Shown piece by piece: positions 1 through 12,204 of a stretch of 64,000 nt of DNA (positions are counted from its first letter, which is position 1; the number at the start of each line of letters is the position of its first letter). The stretch comes from Ophryocystis elektroscirrha (taxonomy: Eukaryota > Apicomplexa > Conoidasida > Neogregarinorida > Ophryocystidae). The stretch is taken from NCBI GenBank assembly GCA_030141585.1, contig JAQIFP010000025.1:7748-71747 (forward strand), read 5' to 3'. The notes below the pieces were generated by a model. It was not told where the DNA came from. It saw only the letters and a list, made by a program, of their open reading frames with translations, and ran no database searches. A program made the translations under genes and the position numbers.

Positions 1-152
1 TAGATGCCACATACGCATATAGATGCCACATACGCATATAGATGCCACATACGCATATAGATGCCACATACGCATATAGATGCCACATACGCATATAGAT
101 GCCACATACGCATATAGATGCCACATACGCATATAGATGCCACATATGTATA
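1..152. repeat. 19-bp tandem repeat, about 8 copies
   Basis: The window opens inside a tandem array of the unit tagatgccacatacgcata (19 bp). Copies begin at 1, 20, 39, 58, 77, 96, 115 and 134; the last is degenerate and runs into TA-rich DNA. The array probably continues left of the window. It lies upstream of a lone 3' exon at 457-734, so it is probably inside an intron of that gene. The 280 bases after it (153-434) hold only AT-rich sequence with no exon I can support. Confidence 0.9.
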
Positions 153-456
153 TATATGTTTTTATATGAGCATCATTGTATTTATCTATAAGCATAAATC
201 TTTCTTAATGCACTAGACTCAGCTGTAAATTATATATAAAAGTATGCTAGAATTAAACCTTATATTTCTTCATGCCTTTGCACAGTAATAAAGTTCAATG
301 GTGTTCAATTATTTGTTATATAAAGTAACCATTGACCTTTAAAGTAGCTAAAGTTATACAAGTAAAAGTATCTAATAATTTTATTACACGAATTTATGCA
401 TATTCAGATTATGCAAATATAAGAAGCTGGCGTAATGTTTGCGTTCTATTATTTAG

Positions 457-734
457 GTTTTAACTTTTCGGAAGTTGCAGAAACTGTCGAGTACATTAAA
501 AAAAATTGCGGTAATCTACATTTGAAGGGTTTCATGTCCATGGGAGAATTTCAGAATGAGAAACTGACAGACCACATATTCGCAATGACATCGCAACTAT
601 CATTAACGTATAATTTAGAGATTAAATCTTATGGCATGTCTGAGGATCTAGAAACAGCGATAAGACATGGCTCGACGGAAGTGCGTATAGGAAGAAGAAT
701 ATTTCAAAATCGCGTTAAACCGCAGAAGTCGTAA
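457..734 (+). CDS. PLP homeostasis protein (YggS/PROSC family), last exon only
   Basis: The open frame matches the C-terminal third of the YggS/PLPBP family, which binds pyridoxal 5'-phosphate in a TIM-barrel fold and buffers PLP levels. Visible family features are a helix like FIKKNCPNL..GLM, the segment around SYGMSEDLETAIRHGSTEVR, and the end IGRRIF (bacterial versions have MGMSxDxxxAI..GSTxVRIGxxIFG). The exon probably begins at 457 after the acceptor atttag. The N-terminal two thirds, including the PLP lysine, must lie left of the window. An ATG at 435 sits before the acceptor and is probably intronic. The stop at 732-734 lies 5 bp from the stop of the convergent SF3A1 gene. Confidence 0.8.
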
Positions 735-739
735 ATAAT

Positions 740-1298
740 TTACGTGGGTTGTGATTGGATTTGCACATATGTAGATTCACACTGCATATTTGTAATATAT
801 ATATACACAAACGTACTTCATCATCAACGGAACCGAACAAATCAGGACGCATAACCACGAAATTGGCCAAATTTGCTTCAAAGTCACCTTCTGGAGCAAA
901 TGCGCTTTCTTTACGAGCTCTAGCCACCAGAGCGTCTTTTTGTTCTCTGAAAGAAAAAAACATATCAGCATAATTTAATAAATCTACTATTATAAGTTGT
1001 CAATATATATATACTATGTATATATTTTATATACATAGTAAGTATTCAGCAACACTGTTATTTCGTGATATATATATATATATTTTTTTTTAAGGTATTA
1101 TTATTTGATAATTTACAAATTTAATTATAACATGTTGCTTATACACGCTGTTATATATTAATATTGATGCAATTAACATCTTTCAATCTTATAAAACCTT
1201 TGAAGTTGATGAATAACTGATTATATATAAGCGATACTTTGCTTTTTTTACTTGTGCAGTAAACGAATTATTGTATGTAGCATATTTATTAAAATATA

Positions 1299-1333
<35 letters not shown>

Positions 1334-2871
1334 TTTTTCATATATATATATAAAAATTTTTTTCATATATATATATATATAAATTATTCCATATATATAT
1401 ATGTATATAATTTTTCATATATATATATATATTTATATTTTCATATATATATATATACTTTCATATACATATTTTTTCATATATATATGTATGCTTATAT
1501 TATGTATAAAATATAAATTACGTACTTCCATTTGGGGTCAAGAAGAAGAATTCTTAAATGCTCACTCATTTGAGATGTTGGGACCATTTGTCCAGTTATA
1601 GGACACTTCATCATACCTTCAACCATACGGCTACGCTTCTTGGGTTGACGCACATAATTTGAAACAACCATAATAGGTGCGTTAGTTGGAAGATTTGCAT
1701 CTGCGCCTATAACGCTACTAAATCCACCCTAATATTTTATTATTGTTTTTTTTGGCAAAATTACCTGTTTCGGCTCGCCGGAAAATGCACTGACTTTAGC
1801 AGCATCTTTACTTTTAAGTGGTACATAGGTATCTGATGGAGTAGTAGTTGAAGGTCGAGGCTCAATAACAGGAACAAAAGGCTCTAAAGGTGCCATAGGA
1901 GCTATGACTGGAGGCTGCGTTAATTGACTAATGTCAATAGGAGGTCCCAAAGGTAAACTTTCATCCTATTGAATATTGTTAATAACTTTAGATAGATTAT
2001 TTAATTAGCCAGGTATATATTAATGATTTATATATTAATAAATGGATTATTGTTTAATATATTCTCAATATAAGAATATTATAAATATTCTTAATATTTA
2101 TATGTTAATTCTTACTTATTATATAGTTATAAGTAATCAAGCAAAACTTATATATACACACACGTTGACTGTAACTTTTGAAATATAAATAAATAAATAA
2201 TAGTATTTAGTCGAAGTGTATATACTGCTATTGACAATTGTTAATTGTAACGACTAAAATGCTTTCGTTGGTATAATTAAATACCTCTTCAGTAAATTGA
2301 ATAGCTTCAACTACAACAAACTCATGCCAGTCTAAAGAGTGCATTTGTTCACGATCTTCATTTTCCTCTTTAGCTTTTTCTTGGCGTTTGCGTTCTTCTT
2401 GCTCTTCCCAGCGATACCGAGCCGTAACTCTTTCGAGTATCCCTAAAAGAGCGTTCGTTTGACTTGGAGGAAACCATTGATTTGGATCTCCCGTTGGCTT
2501 CACAAATTCGTCAGAACTTGCTGAAGAGAAACGTCCTGCCAAACCAATGTCCTCTTTTAATCGAGAAATAGTGTTTCTTTCAGGCATTAGGACTCGCGCG
2601 TAAGCGTCTACAAGTGCAGTAAAATAAGCAAATAGCGGATGCGTTGCTCGTAAAAAAGCGAATTGGGCGTTTCCACGTTCACGCTGATTAAGAAAATATT
2701 AACTTAAAATGAAATCAAAAAAACCATAAATCAAACTATCTATATACTAAAATAAAGATAGTTTAATCATCATAAAGCGTTTAATACAAACATATATTAA
2801 TATATATTTGCATATATATTTATACATATATACATATATACACATATTTATTTAAACCTATATACATATGG

Positions 2872-2904
<33 letters not shown>

Positions 2905-3430
2905 TGTATAATAAAATAATTAAATTATATTATTATTATAAAATAATTAATTCGTGTATATATATATACAAATACTGTGGAATTTATGTAAATAAATAAT
3001 ACCTGCCCTAATCCAGCAAGAAATTTCTGACCATTGCGAGCAACGTACTGGGCAGTAAGTTTAATTACATCTCTATTTATTGTTAGACATGATTTTTGCA
3101 GCTTACATGTCAAAGGCCGCTGCAAAAGGTAAGGTAACTGTAAACTGGCATTCAGAAGGAGGTTCAACTGGTCTTCCATCGTCAATAGCTAAAAGTTTTG
3201 AAGAATTTGAAGTATTAAGATTTGCTCCAGTTTCCGTCAATTTCAAAAACTCTTCAGGAGAATCAGCCACGCCCGGTAAATAATGGCCAATTGCATATGC
3301 AGTAATAGCAAGAACTTTTTGCTTATTCTCTAATTTTTCTGCTTCCCGTTTACGAATTTCCTGGATAGCTTGAGGAATCTGAGGCTTTGTGGTCTCATCA
3401 ACTGAAAAACGCATATTTTCATATATAATT

Positions 3431-3474
<44 letters not shown>

Positions 3475-3641
3475 TTATTCAAGTACATAAATTAGGGAAA
3501 AAACCATACTTGTACATGTAAATATAAGTTAAATATAAGTTAGAGTTTTCTATACACATATTTCTACTATTAGCCAAATAAATAATACTATTAATTATAT
3601 GGTTGTAAGTATAACAGAATAAACAAATATACACTTTCATA

Positions 3642-3676
<35 letters not shown>

Positions 3677-4082
3677 TGTAATATATTTCTATGAGTAATA
3701 TAACAAAATGATGTACTCAGTTGATGTTAATTGTATGATTATTATTCGTGATTATTTAGAAAACTATAAAATATGGTAAATTACCTTCACCAGTCAAATA
3801 CTCTTTCACTTTACTCTCATAATACGGTCTATAGGGATTTCCTTGGAGTAAAAAAGAAAACTTACGCTCTCCACCGCGGTCTAGTAAAACACGCTGTTCA
3901 AATTCTAAACCGTTTTTAGCGACAAATTGCGCTGTTTTTACAATAATACTACGAATATCGGGTGGAGGAATGATCATACCAATAGAATCATTGGTAGATA
4001 AATTAGGCTGCTGGTTTGGAAAACTAGTCATCGTTGGTGTTATATTTGGTACATTTGAACCTCCAGTGGATGCTGTAATCAT
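740..4082 (-). CDS. SF3A1: Splicing factor 3A subunit 1 (SF3A1/Prp21)
   Basis: Subunit of the U2 snRNP SF3A complex, needed for branch-site recognition; nuclear. Eight exons fit by phase: 3785-4082, 3107-3401, 3003-3072, 2285-2683, 1765-1965, 1526-1728, 817-946 and 740-781, giving 545 aa. The first exon holds SURP1 (IIPPPDIRSIIVKTAQFVAKNG); exons 3-4 hold SURP2 (DVIKLTAQYVARNGQKFL) followed by the conserved DWHEFVVVE block that contacts the partner subunits. Exon 6 carries the CPITGQMVP..MSEHLRI..LDPKW motif and exon 7 the RPDLFG motif. The C-terminal ubiquitin-like domain of animal SF3A1 is absent, as in yeast Prp21. The last exon follows a 35-nt intron and encodes only 13 residues, so it is the least certain part. 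Confidence 0.9.
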
Positions 4083-4643
4083 CTTTTCAGTTTATTTCTG
4101 ACATACTTAAGAGTGTACCGGACATCTACATTAATCTTTTTTTTTTTCTTTTTTATTTAATTAAAAAGTGTCTATGTTAATGAAAAAAAAATATTTTAAT
4201 ACATTATTATTATGTATGTGATGTTTTGTAATTTTTATGTATCTACAAAATAATAATCAAGGTACAGTTGATTATAAGTTGTTTTCATACATTATTAGAG
4301 CATACATATGACTTTATGCTTACAGATGCATCATGAATATTCACACAGTAGATATGTAATCACTTTATAAAAAGAACTAGTGATTATACAGATGATTTCT
4401 TTATTAAATTTCAAGTTTCTATATTAATTAGAAAATATATATATAGTTGCTAACTGATTGACCGCAATGTTTTATTCAATTATAAGCCACGTTTATAACA
4501 CCCAATTTAACCTTTAATCGAAACAAAATGTATTACTTTCAGTTTATTTAGTAATTAAGGATTTATTTATAAATATTTGAAAAAAGTATGTACTCCCATA
4601 TACAAACAAAATTATAAAAGTATATATATATATATATATATAC
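4083..4643. promoter_or_regulatory. Divergent intergenic region, SF3A1 / unknown gene
   Basis: About 560 bases between the SF3A1 start codon and the next plus-strand ATG. It is AT-rich with a poly-T tract near 4138-4150 and a TA run just before 4644. It presumably holds both promoters. I see no exon, RNA gene or recognisable motif. Confidence 0.4.
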
Positions 4644-7600
4644 ATGTTAAATGAAGAAACAGTGAACACAAAATATTCACCATTTTCAGCGCTGTACAAT
4701 GTAAAAATAGATCCGACTATTTCACATTCAGCTCACGAAATGATGTATAGCCCTTCAATAAATTCTTCCAAAAAATTTCTATTTTCTCCAACTAACAGAG
4801 TTTCGTTCCATACAGCAAGTGAGCGTTTTGCTGTACACCAGCAGCGTTTAAGAGAGCAGCTGAATAATTATAAGCTGAAAAGTAGCGAGATTAGCGCTGA
4901 ATCTACGTGTACAAAAAGTTCTTCAATGTGTACACCTAAAATAAAACAAGAAGCTCCAAAGCGCTTCACCCTTACTTACCATGATCCATTCGAAGAACCT
5001 GATAAAACGTATTCAAATACTTTCATAGAATCTTTAAAACAAACCGATAATTTAGATTATCGAGTTCATTCCTGCTTCCACTCCAAAGATTCTAATAAAC
5101 CTGATAAAAGTATGTAGAAAACTACAACTGTTACGTAGTCAAAAAGTCTATACTACCAAATATAAGCATAAGCATGAATATATGCACATCAATAGAGATA
5201 TTAATAATTCTATAATATTATTATCAATTTATTAATAAATAATTACAACCAAATATTCAGAACTAATTTCTAATCAACAAATTCTTATGAATAATTCTTT
5301 TAGATTGTCTAAAGCAAGTTTCTAAAAATCAATGTTCCAATTCGTCAAATTTAATGAGCTCGAATTCTTGTCAAAGTGTCACGTAATAACTCATTTCTTA
5401 ATAATTTAAATTAATAATCTATTAGTATAAATTTATCTAAACGAAATGTTAATATATATATATATATAACACCATGTTTATATATATATATATAACACCA
5501 TGTTTATATATATATATATATATATAACACCATGTTTATATATATATATATAACACCATGTTTATATATATATATATAACACCATGTTTTGGGTATTTTG
5601 GCACACTCTTATTATGTATAAATGCCCTGGTTTGCATAATTAATGTAGTGTAGTCAGGAGAAGGCATACAAATGTATACATACTCCACCTAAGCGTACCG
5701 AATATGCTTCGATGAATAATTTCCCATTAGAATACCAGCATCCATCAACCACGTTACAAAACATTCTAGGTTCTGCTACACCCAGTAAACACAGTCTTAT
5801 CTCAAAGAAAAGCGAAAATAGCCCAACAGAACACGAAATTCTCTTGGACTTCAAGACAATAAATGAAATTTCTGATCATCCAGAAAAATCTTTCCAAACA
5901 ATAAATAAAGTAAATCACTATGGCTTTAATTCTACACCTGCTGAGTTTCTTTTACATTTGGAAACAGTGAAGTCAACATCTGGTAAAGTATATCTCAAAC
6001 ATTTATAAACAGTTATATTTATTGCAATTTTAAACATATACACTGTATATATAACTATAGCAATTTTATTCCCACATAATTTTATTTATTATTTAAATGT
6101 AATTTAATAAACGTTATTAATTAATTTAATTGACATTAATTTAGTAATTTCCTCTACTTTCCATAAACCCGTTATATTTTAATTTGGATATAATACCTAT
6201 TATAAAACTATAATTATTGATACTATTAAGAATATATCCTTATTTCATTTGAGAAAGTTTAAGTATGTTACGTGTAAGATATAATGCTATTATAACATAT
6301 TAAGTCATTTAACTATTACGACGCTTTGATAGTAGTGCCAATTATGTTGCTTAATTATAGAGCTTAGGAAGCCTAAAAAAATTATAACCTTTTTCGATAC
6401 AAATAGTACTGCGGACAATAGCTATAAAATGGAACCACAACTAACTATGAATAGAGAAGAAAAACGATCTAAGCTCAATATAGAAAACGCAAGCAAAGCT
6501 TGCGTTAGTTCAAGTCAAAAAATTATTTCTGAAAAAAATCCACGAAAGATTAAACGTAAATTACCCAGTAAAAATACTCCCTCAATAAAGTCAAATAGTG
6601 TAAAGTCAGTCCAGTCTAATAAGTTACATGATTCAAACGATACGGAAAAACAAGCGTTTCAGATGTCTTTGCAAAAAAACACACGAGATGCCAACCTAGA
6701 TATAAGCTGTAATGATTTCAGTAGTACGAAGATAAATGATTATAGCTTAAAATCAAAAATGAATTTGAGAGATTCTAACAAAATTAGTAATAGTAATAAT
6801 AATAATAAAAATATAAATGGTAATAACGTATCAACTTTATCAAAAAGATCTCCTGAAGATTATTCGAGAGAGTCTTCTAGCTACTTTTCCAAAAAAAATC
6901 AGAATCAACATTTTTTTGATGGCATAAATACGCTTCATACATCTAATGAACAATTAAAAGATAACAGAACAGCCAAAGTTAACTCTTTATTTGAGGAAAT
7001 GCATCAAAAACCTATTCTTGATTCCAATGACTTGAAATCAACTGAGAATTCCTATAAAATTGAGCAAGAACCTAGTGATATATACAGTGCTCATAAATTA
7101 TCTTCAGAAGTTTATAATAAAAGTATTTCTTCGTCAAATATTAATAAACATAATTATGGTAATATATCTTCTCAACATAGCAGCAAGTATTTGAAACCTA
7201 ATGAAACAAATAGTGCTATGTCTCAAATTGATGACACAATGATTTACACTAACGCTCTTCATGACAATCAATTTTTTGATAGTAGCTGTATACTCGCAAA
7301 TGATATGCAGTTGTGGCAAGAAATGAACCATCAAAATCCCACAGGTTTTGAACTCACTGATAACCAATTATCTGAATCTAACCAAATTACAAGCAATTCT
7401 GCGGTTGCAAATCAGGAACTGTCTCATAATATCTTGAGTATTAATACCAGGGAATGCACAGAAATAAATAATACGAAACAAGCTTTTGATGTCAATACAG
7501 ATAAAAACAGCAATAATGAGAAAATTAGTACAGACAATATATTTTTGTTTGGTCGATATACAGCATCCTGGAAAATTTTATGTCTAGCTTTAGAACTTAT

Positions 7601-7694
7601 TAGACACAGTAAAGGAGATATTGATTTAGCAGTTCTTAAAAGCTCAACTAAACTTTTTCAAACCGCAAAACTTGTCTCTATTAATCAATCGTAA
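4644..7694 (+). CDS. Unknown Asn/Ser-rich protein, 735 aa
   Basis: Four exons fit in phase: 4644-5109, 5304-5382, 5654-5982 and 6361-7694. I recognise no family. The N-terminal part has scattered SP and TP dipeptides (FSPTNR, TPPKR, ATPSK) that could be proline-directed phosphorylation sites. The middle is rich in Asn, Ser and Lys, with an NSNNNNKN run, and is probably disordered. Only the last 60 residues look folded: a hydrophobic helical segment around LFGRYTASWKILCLALELI. There is no signal peptide or clear membrane segment. The splice junctions are inferred from GT/AG sites and phase only. A nuclear or cell-cycle regulator is possible, but this is a guess from composition. Confidence 0.55.
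5447..5588. repeat. Minisatellite: ACACCATGTT blocks between TA runs
   Basis: Five copies of acaccatgtt are separated by TA runs of varying length, giving a unit of about 26-34 bp. The array lies within the second intron of the 735-aa gene and has no coding role in my model. Confidence 0.85.
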
Positions 7695-7759
7695 TTATTT
7701 CTTTATTAAAGTAGTAAATAGCTATAAGTTTGAATTTAAGTTATAGTTATTAATATAAA

Positions 7760-7801
<42 letters not shown>

Positions 7802-8002
7802 AATTAAATTAGGATTTTTTTATTTATGTAATTCAATTAATTTATTATTATTATTAATTTATTAATAATATATATTACTAAGCAAATCTACTTAATTGAT
7901 ATATGAGTTTTATATTTGAAATCTTTCTATATTAGAATATAATTTCATAATAATTATAAAAGCAAAGTATATATGCCTCTTTTTTATTTTTGTGTATTAT
8001 AG
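7695..8002. other. AT-rich spacer, start of next gene unresolved
   Basis: About 300 bases of A/T sequence with a TA microsatellite near 7765-7799. The 5' exon of the next gene should be here, but I could not identify a convincing start codon and donor site. Confidence 0.4.
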
Positions 8003-8948
8003 GCTATGGGCATTTTTTTGTTGTTTCACATGTATCTGCCTAATAGTATTTTGTTTTGGGTTTTCTTTTGGTATATTTAAATTAATCGCAATAAATAGCA
8101 TGTATGGGTATTATATATGCCTTCCATTTCTAGTGCTTTTGGCTTTCTTATTTGCATCTTCAATATTTAAATTGAATCAGTACTTACATCATATTAAGGA
8201 TAAAGTAGAAAAAGAATGTATAACTCATGTTATTGGAATAGTTAATTCAAAGATTATTGAACAAGTGTCATCTGAAACTGTTCAAAAGGAATATTTAAAT
8301 TCATGGCTAAATTTTTTAGCGAATTTCTACAGTAAATTTGCTATTCCGAAAGAAATGAATAATCAATCGAAACTTAAAGATATAATAACAGGAGAAAATT
8401 TGTTATCTTCTAAAATTATCTTAACATATTATGCTATAATAGGGATAGTTTCAGCTGCTCTAGTTTATGCTTTCGCACAACATGTCTACTACGTATTTTT
8501 CGGTAAGAAAACATAACCAAATATAAATAAACTTTCTTTATAACATTTTATTTATTCTGTTTCTTTGTTATTATAATAATAACGTACAATTTTATTATTA
8601 ATATTACTATTTTTATTATCATTATATTTAAAAAAAATATAATTAATATTATTTAAATTTTTTACAAAATGTATATATATATTGTATTGTATATACGTAT
8701 ATATAAATTAATATGTAAATAATAAGCGCATTGCTTATTGCAATATATTTTATTATATTTGAAGTTTATTACTTTCAGGTTCTTTTGCTTTTCAAGTATT
8801 AATTTGTTATTTAAACAATTTAAAAGTTCTGCGAAAAGCTTTGTACTATAGATCCGAAAAATATTGCCGTTTTTGTGTAAGAAAAATTGATATATTATCG
8901 ATTTTTAGACAAATTACTTACTCACACAATTGGAATGTTCTTTTATAA
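8003..8948 (+). CDS. Unknown membrane protein, three hydrophobic segments
   Basis: Two exons join in phase: about 8003-8502 and 8779-8948 (donor gtaaga, acceptor tttcag, codon G|GT). Two strongly hydrophobic segments at the N-terminus (residues about 1-60) are followed by a roughly 85-residue soluble loop, a third hydrophobic segment ending near FFG, and a basic C-terminal tail with a CRFC pair. I recognise no family. The true start is unresolved: 8003 follows a possible acceptor (attatag), and the first in-frame ATG at 8100 would remove the first membrane segment. The stop at 8946-8948 is 2 bp upstream of the next gene's ATG. Confidence 0.55.
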
Positions 8949-8950
8949 AC

Positions 8951-9424
8951 ATGCATTCATTCAATCAAAACGAAGAAAAACGAAAAGATCCAAAACTATT
9001 TTTATGGTATCTAGTACGACTATGTGATTATGGAAGTGCTGTACCAATCAAAGAATTACACGCAGCGTACTCAAAAAACAAATTAAATGATTTATTGGGC
9101 GCAAATTTGATATTGAATATTAAGCTTGAAGATGATAATACAGGAACTGTTGTTATTAGAAGGTTAATTGAAGATATTAAACTAGAAAAAACTCAAGAAA
9201 TTAGTTCTATAGCATGGTATAAACAAGACACTAATGCGCTCTGTGAAATTAATAATATTACGTCTATTAAGATATCTCATGTTTATGTGTTGGAATTGAA
9301 TGGCACCGTAATAAAAGACAAAAAAATCGAAAAATATGATAAAGTCAACATTAAATTTTACAATGTTCAAGATTTAGAATTTTTTTATCAATTAATATCT
9401 TGGTTGTATCGAATAAAGCAATAA
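8951..9424 (+). CDS. Unknown 157-aa protein
   Basis: Single-exon frame starting at the ATG 8951, two bases after the stop of the upstream membrane-protein gene. The protein is soluble, mixed alpha/beta in look and moderately charged, with no signal peptide, repeats or motif that I recognise. It lies 57 bp upstream of CDC73 on the same strand. A codon pattern of structured coding sequence and a clean ATG support a real gene. Confidence 0.5.
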   Translation: MHSFNQNEEKRKDPKLFLWYLVRLCDYGSAVPIKELHAAYSKNKLNDLLGANLILNIKLEDDNTGTVVIRRLIEDIKLEKTQEISSIAWYKQDTNALCEINNITSIKISHVYVLELNGTVIKDKKIEKYDKVNIKFYNVQDLEFFYQLISWLYRIKQ

Positions 9425-9481
9425 ACTAATATTATACACAAAAATCAGATGACATTCCTATAATATAAAAAATGTATAATC

Positions 9482-11665
9482 ATGGAAGTAGATGGTTTAA
9501 ACCTAATTAAAAATGCATATTTGAAAAGTAAATGCAATGTTACATTGGGAAATATAGATATTGAAAAACATTTATGGTATTTGGGTGATACATCCAATGA
9601 TCAAATATCTCTGTTGAAATATATACAAATCAAAAAGACATCTAAAAACATAATTGTTGTTCTATTCCTATCACATAATATACAGATTGAAGCATCAGAG
9701 CCTACAAGGCTTCTTGATAAACAAAATAATGCAATATCTGTTGGAGATATTGTATTATTTGCATTTCAGTCACAAACCAAATCTCTAACATCTAAGCATA
9801 TAACACAGCTAGGGTTTGTACCAGTGTCTATACTACTACGTAAACCTCTAGAATTATTTTTAAATGACGTTAATACGGAAGATCTGTCACCTAGCTTTAC
9901 TACCAATAGTAAATCTTCAACAAAAGCCACGAAAATCAATCATAATTTTCCAATAAAGTTCCAATCAAATCAAGAATTTCAATTTATAGTTTTAAATAAT
10001 AAAACTGATGTTGTTTTTATTGATAATAAGAGAAGTATTAATACGGAAACTCATAAACCTGATTTATACAAGACCAATAACTTTTTCGAAATGTTTAATA
10101 CATTTCAAGTAAAACCTTCATCAAGTCAAGCGTTTTTGAATAATCTTCAGCAACAATACATTCAAAATATACCGTGTAATAATTTAAGCACTATTCAAAT
10201 TTCTCAACCAATATCTTCCAGCATACATAAACTGTATAAACATCTAGAGACTAATAAACGTTCTGAAAGTATTCCTTTTTTTTTTTTATAATTTATATTA
10301 TTTCTTAGGCAAAAATGGTTTATCAGATAATATATGTAGCTCTAGCAATCCTCAATATACTTCATTAAGTAATTATTTGGATTATATTATCTTGCAATAG
10401 GTGTTTATAATTTTTTAAAACTTAAGAAATTACGCCCTATTATTATTGTGCCCAATGCAAGTGCTTCATCTACCATATTAAACCATAAGAATATTCAATA
10501 CTTTTTGGAAAACCGTCAACTACCATCACAAGATTTGCTTCTTAATTATTCTGATCAGTCTTTTATTTGGTCTACTTCTCTTCCTATCGTTGATGAAAAC
10601 CAAAAAAAAAGAACATTAAACATTGATTTTAAAATTGTCGATGAGACCCAAGTATGTTTAGTTAAGGGAAGAAAAAAAAAAAAAAAACATACCAAATACA
10701 TGCCACTAATACTTATATATAATAATACTTATAGTACTATTTATAATAATTTTATAATAGTATTTATAATAATACTTATAATATTATTTATAATAATACT
10801 TATAATATTATTTATAATAATACTTATAATATTATTTATAATAATACTTATAGTACTATTTATAATAATTTTATAATAGTATTTATAATAATTTTATAAT
10901 AGTATTNNNNNNNNNNNNNNNNNNNNNNNNNNNNNNNNNNNNNNNNNNNNNNNNNNNNNNNNNNNNNNNNNNNNNNNNNNNNNNNNNNNNNNNNNNNNNN
11001 NNNNNNTATAATAATACTTATAATATTATTTATAATAATACTTATAATATTATTTATAATAATACTTATAATATTATTTATAATAATACTTATAATATTA
11101 TTTATAATAATACTTATAATATTATTTATAATAATACTTATAATATTATTTATAATATTATATATACTTTTATGTTATTATAAAAAAAGATTTCTTCGTA
11201 CATAATATCAAAATTCAGTAATTTTTTAATACTATATTTAATTAATTGTGAAAAAATATATGTTCTCACAAATAAATTATTACATGTAATCATTTGTTTA
11301 AGCTTATTTTTAACTTATTTCAACTCAGACAAAACGTTTCCATACGTCTCATTGGTTACGAGTAGTGGCTGTTGTATTACAAGGAGCAAAGTGGCAATTG
11401 AAAAATTGGCCGTTTGCAAATGAGCGTGAATTATTGCAATGTATAAAGTAATGATAAATATGCATGGCATAGAATTTACAGAGGTTTTTATTTTACTTTC
11501 GATAATGACATAATACCTGAATTCATTACAACGCATAAAGTTGATATCTTGAAGTTAAATCGCGCTGCTCGCCACAATGATGCTTCTACATGGCACCAAT
11601 TTGTTTTACAACTTGGTACTGGTTTTAATCAATTGATACAGCCTCATTTATATAAATTTAAGTAA
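9482..11665 (+). CDS. CDC73: CDC73/parafibromin, Paf1 complex subunit
   Basis: Nuclear subunit of the Paf1 complex, which rides with RNA polymerase II in elongation and histone modification. Five exons fit in phase (9482-10268, 10309-10368, 10401-10651, 11329-11447, 11473-11665), giving 469 aa. The N-terminal block matches the parafibromin N-domain (LWYLGDTSND; ISVGDIV). The C-terminal Ras-like Cdc73 domain is clear: LRPIIIVPNASASS in exon 3, then WLRVVAVVLQGAKWQLKNWPF and the end FTFDND...VDILKLNRAARH. The middle is Asn/Ser-rich and short compared with animals. The intron 10652-11328 holds a tandem repeat and the 100-N gap; exon phase is kept across it. The last intron (11448-11472) is only 25 nt. 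Confidence 0.88.
10715..11160. repeat. 24-bp AT tandem repeat with 100-N assembly gap
   Basis: Units of tataataatacttataatattatt (24 bp) and variants flank a run of exactly 100 N at 10907-11006, the usual placeholder for a gap of unknown size. The array is inside the CDC73 intron. Exons on both sides belong to the same protein, so the join is correct although its length is unknown. Confidence 0.9.
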
Positions 11666-11719
11666 AAAAAAAACTACTAAAGAAAAAAAAAAATTCAACT
11701 TATTTAATTAAAATATTTA

Positions 11720-11962
11720 TTATAAAGGTTTTATATCCCAAACTAATTTGGCGTATTCATCTATACAGCGGTCGCTTGTAAAATAGCCCATACGCGTTGC
11801 AGCCTAAAATTTAGTTTTATTTAGTTATAACAGATTAATAAATTTGTATCTGCAGTTAAAAAGACTTACAAATGGTAAAATTTAATTATAAAAAATTATT
11901 TATATATAAGTTTACATGCTTATATAGTAAAAATTTCTTGAAATGCATAGATAAATACATAC

Positions 11963-11993
<31 letters not shown>

Positions 11994-12026
11994 CATATAC
12001 ATATAAATATACATATACATATATAT

Positions 12027-12073
<47 letters not shown>

Positions 12074-12120
12074 TATATATATACATATACATATATATAT
12101 ACATATACATATAAATATAC

Positions 12121-12163
<43 letters not shown>

Positions 12164-12172
12164 CATATACAT

Positions 12173-12204
<32 letters not shown>

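Noticed and set aside
1271..1601. Short plus-strand frames
   Set aside because: TA repeat in an SF3A1 intron and antisense of the SF3A1 exon.
5447..5588. Regularly spaced repeats resembling a CRISPR array
   Set aside because: The spacers are TA microsatellite of varying length; eukaryotic intron; no cas genes.
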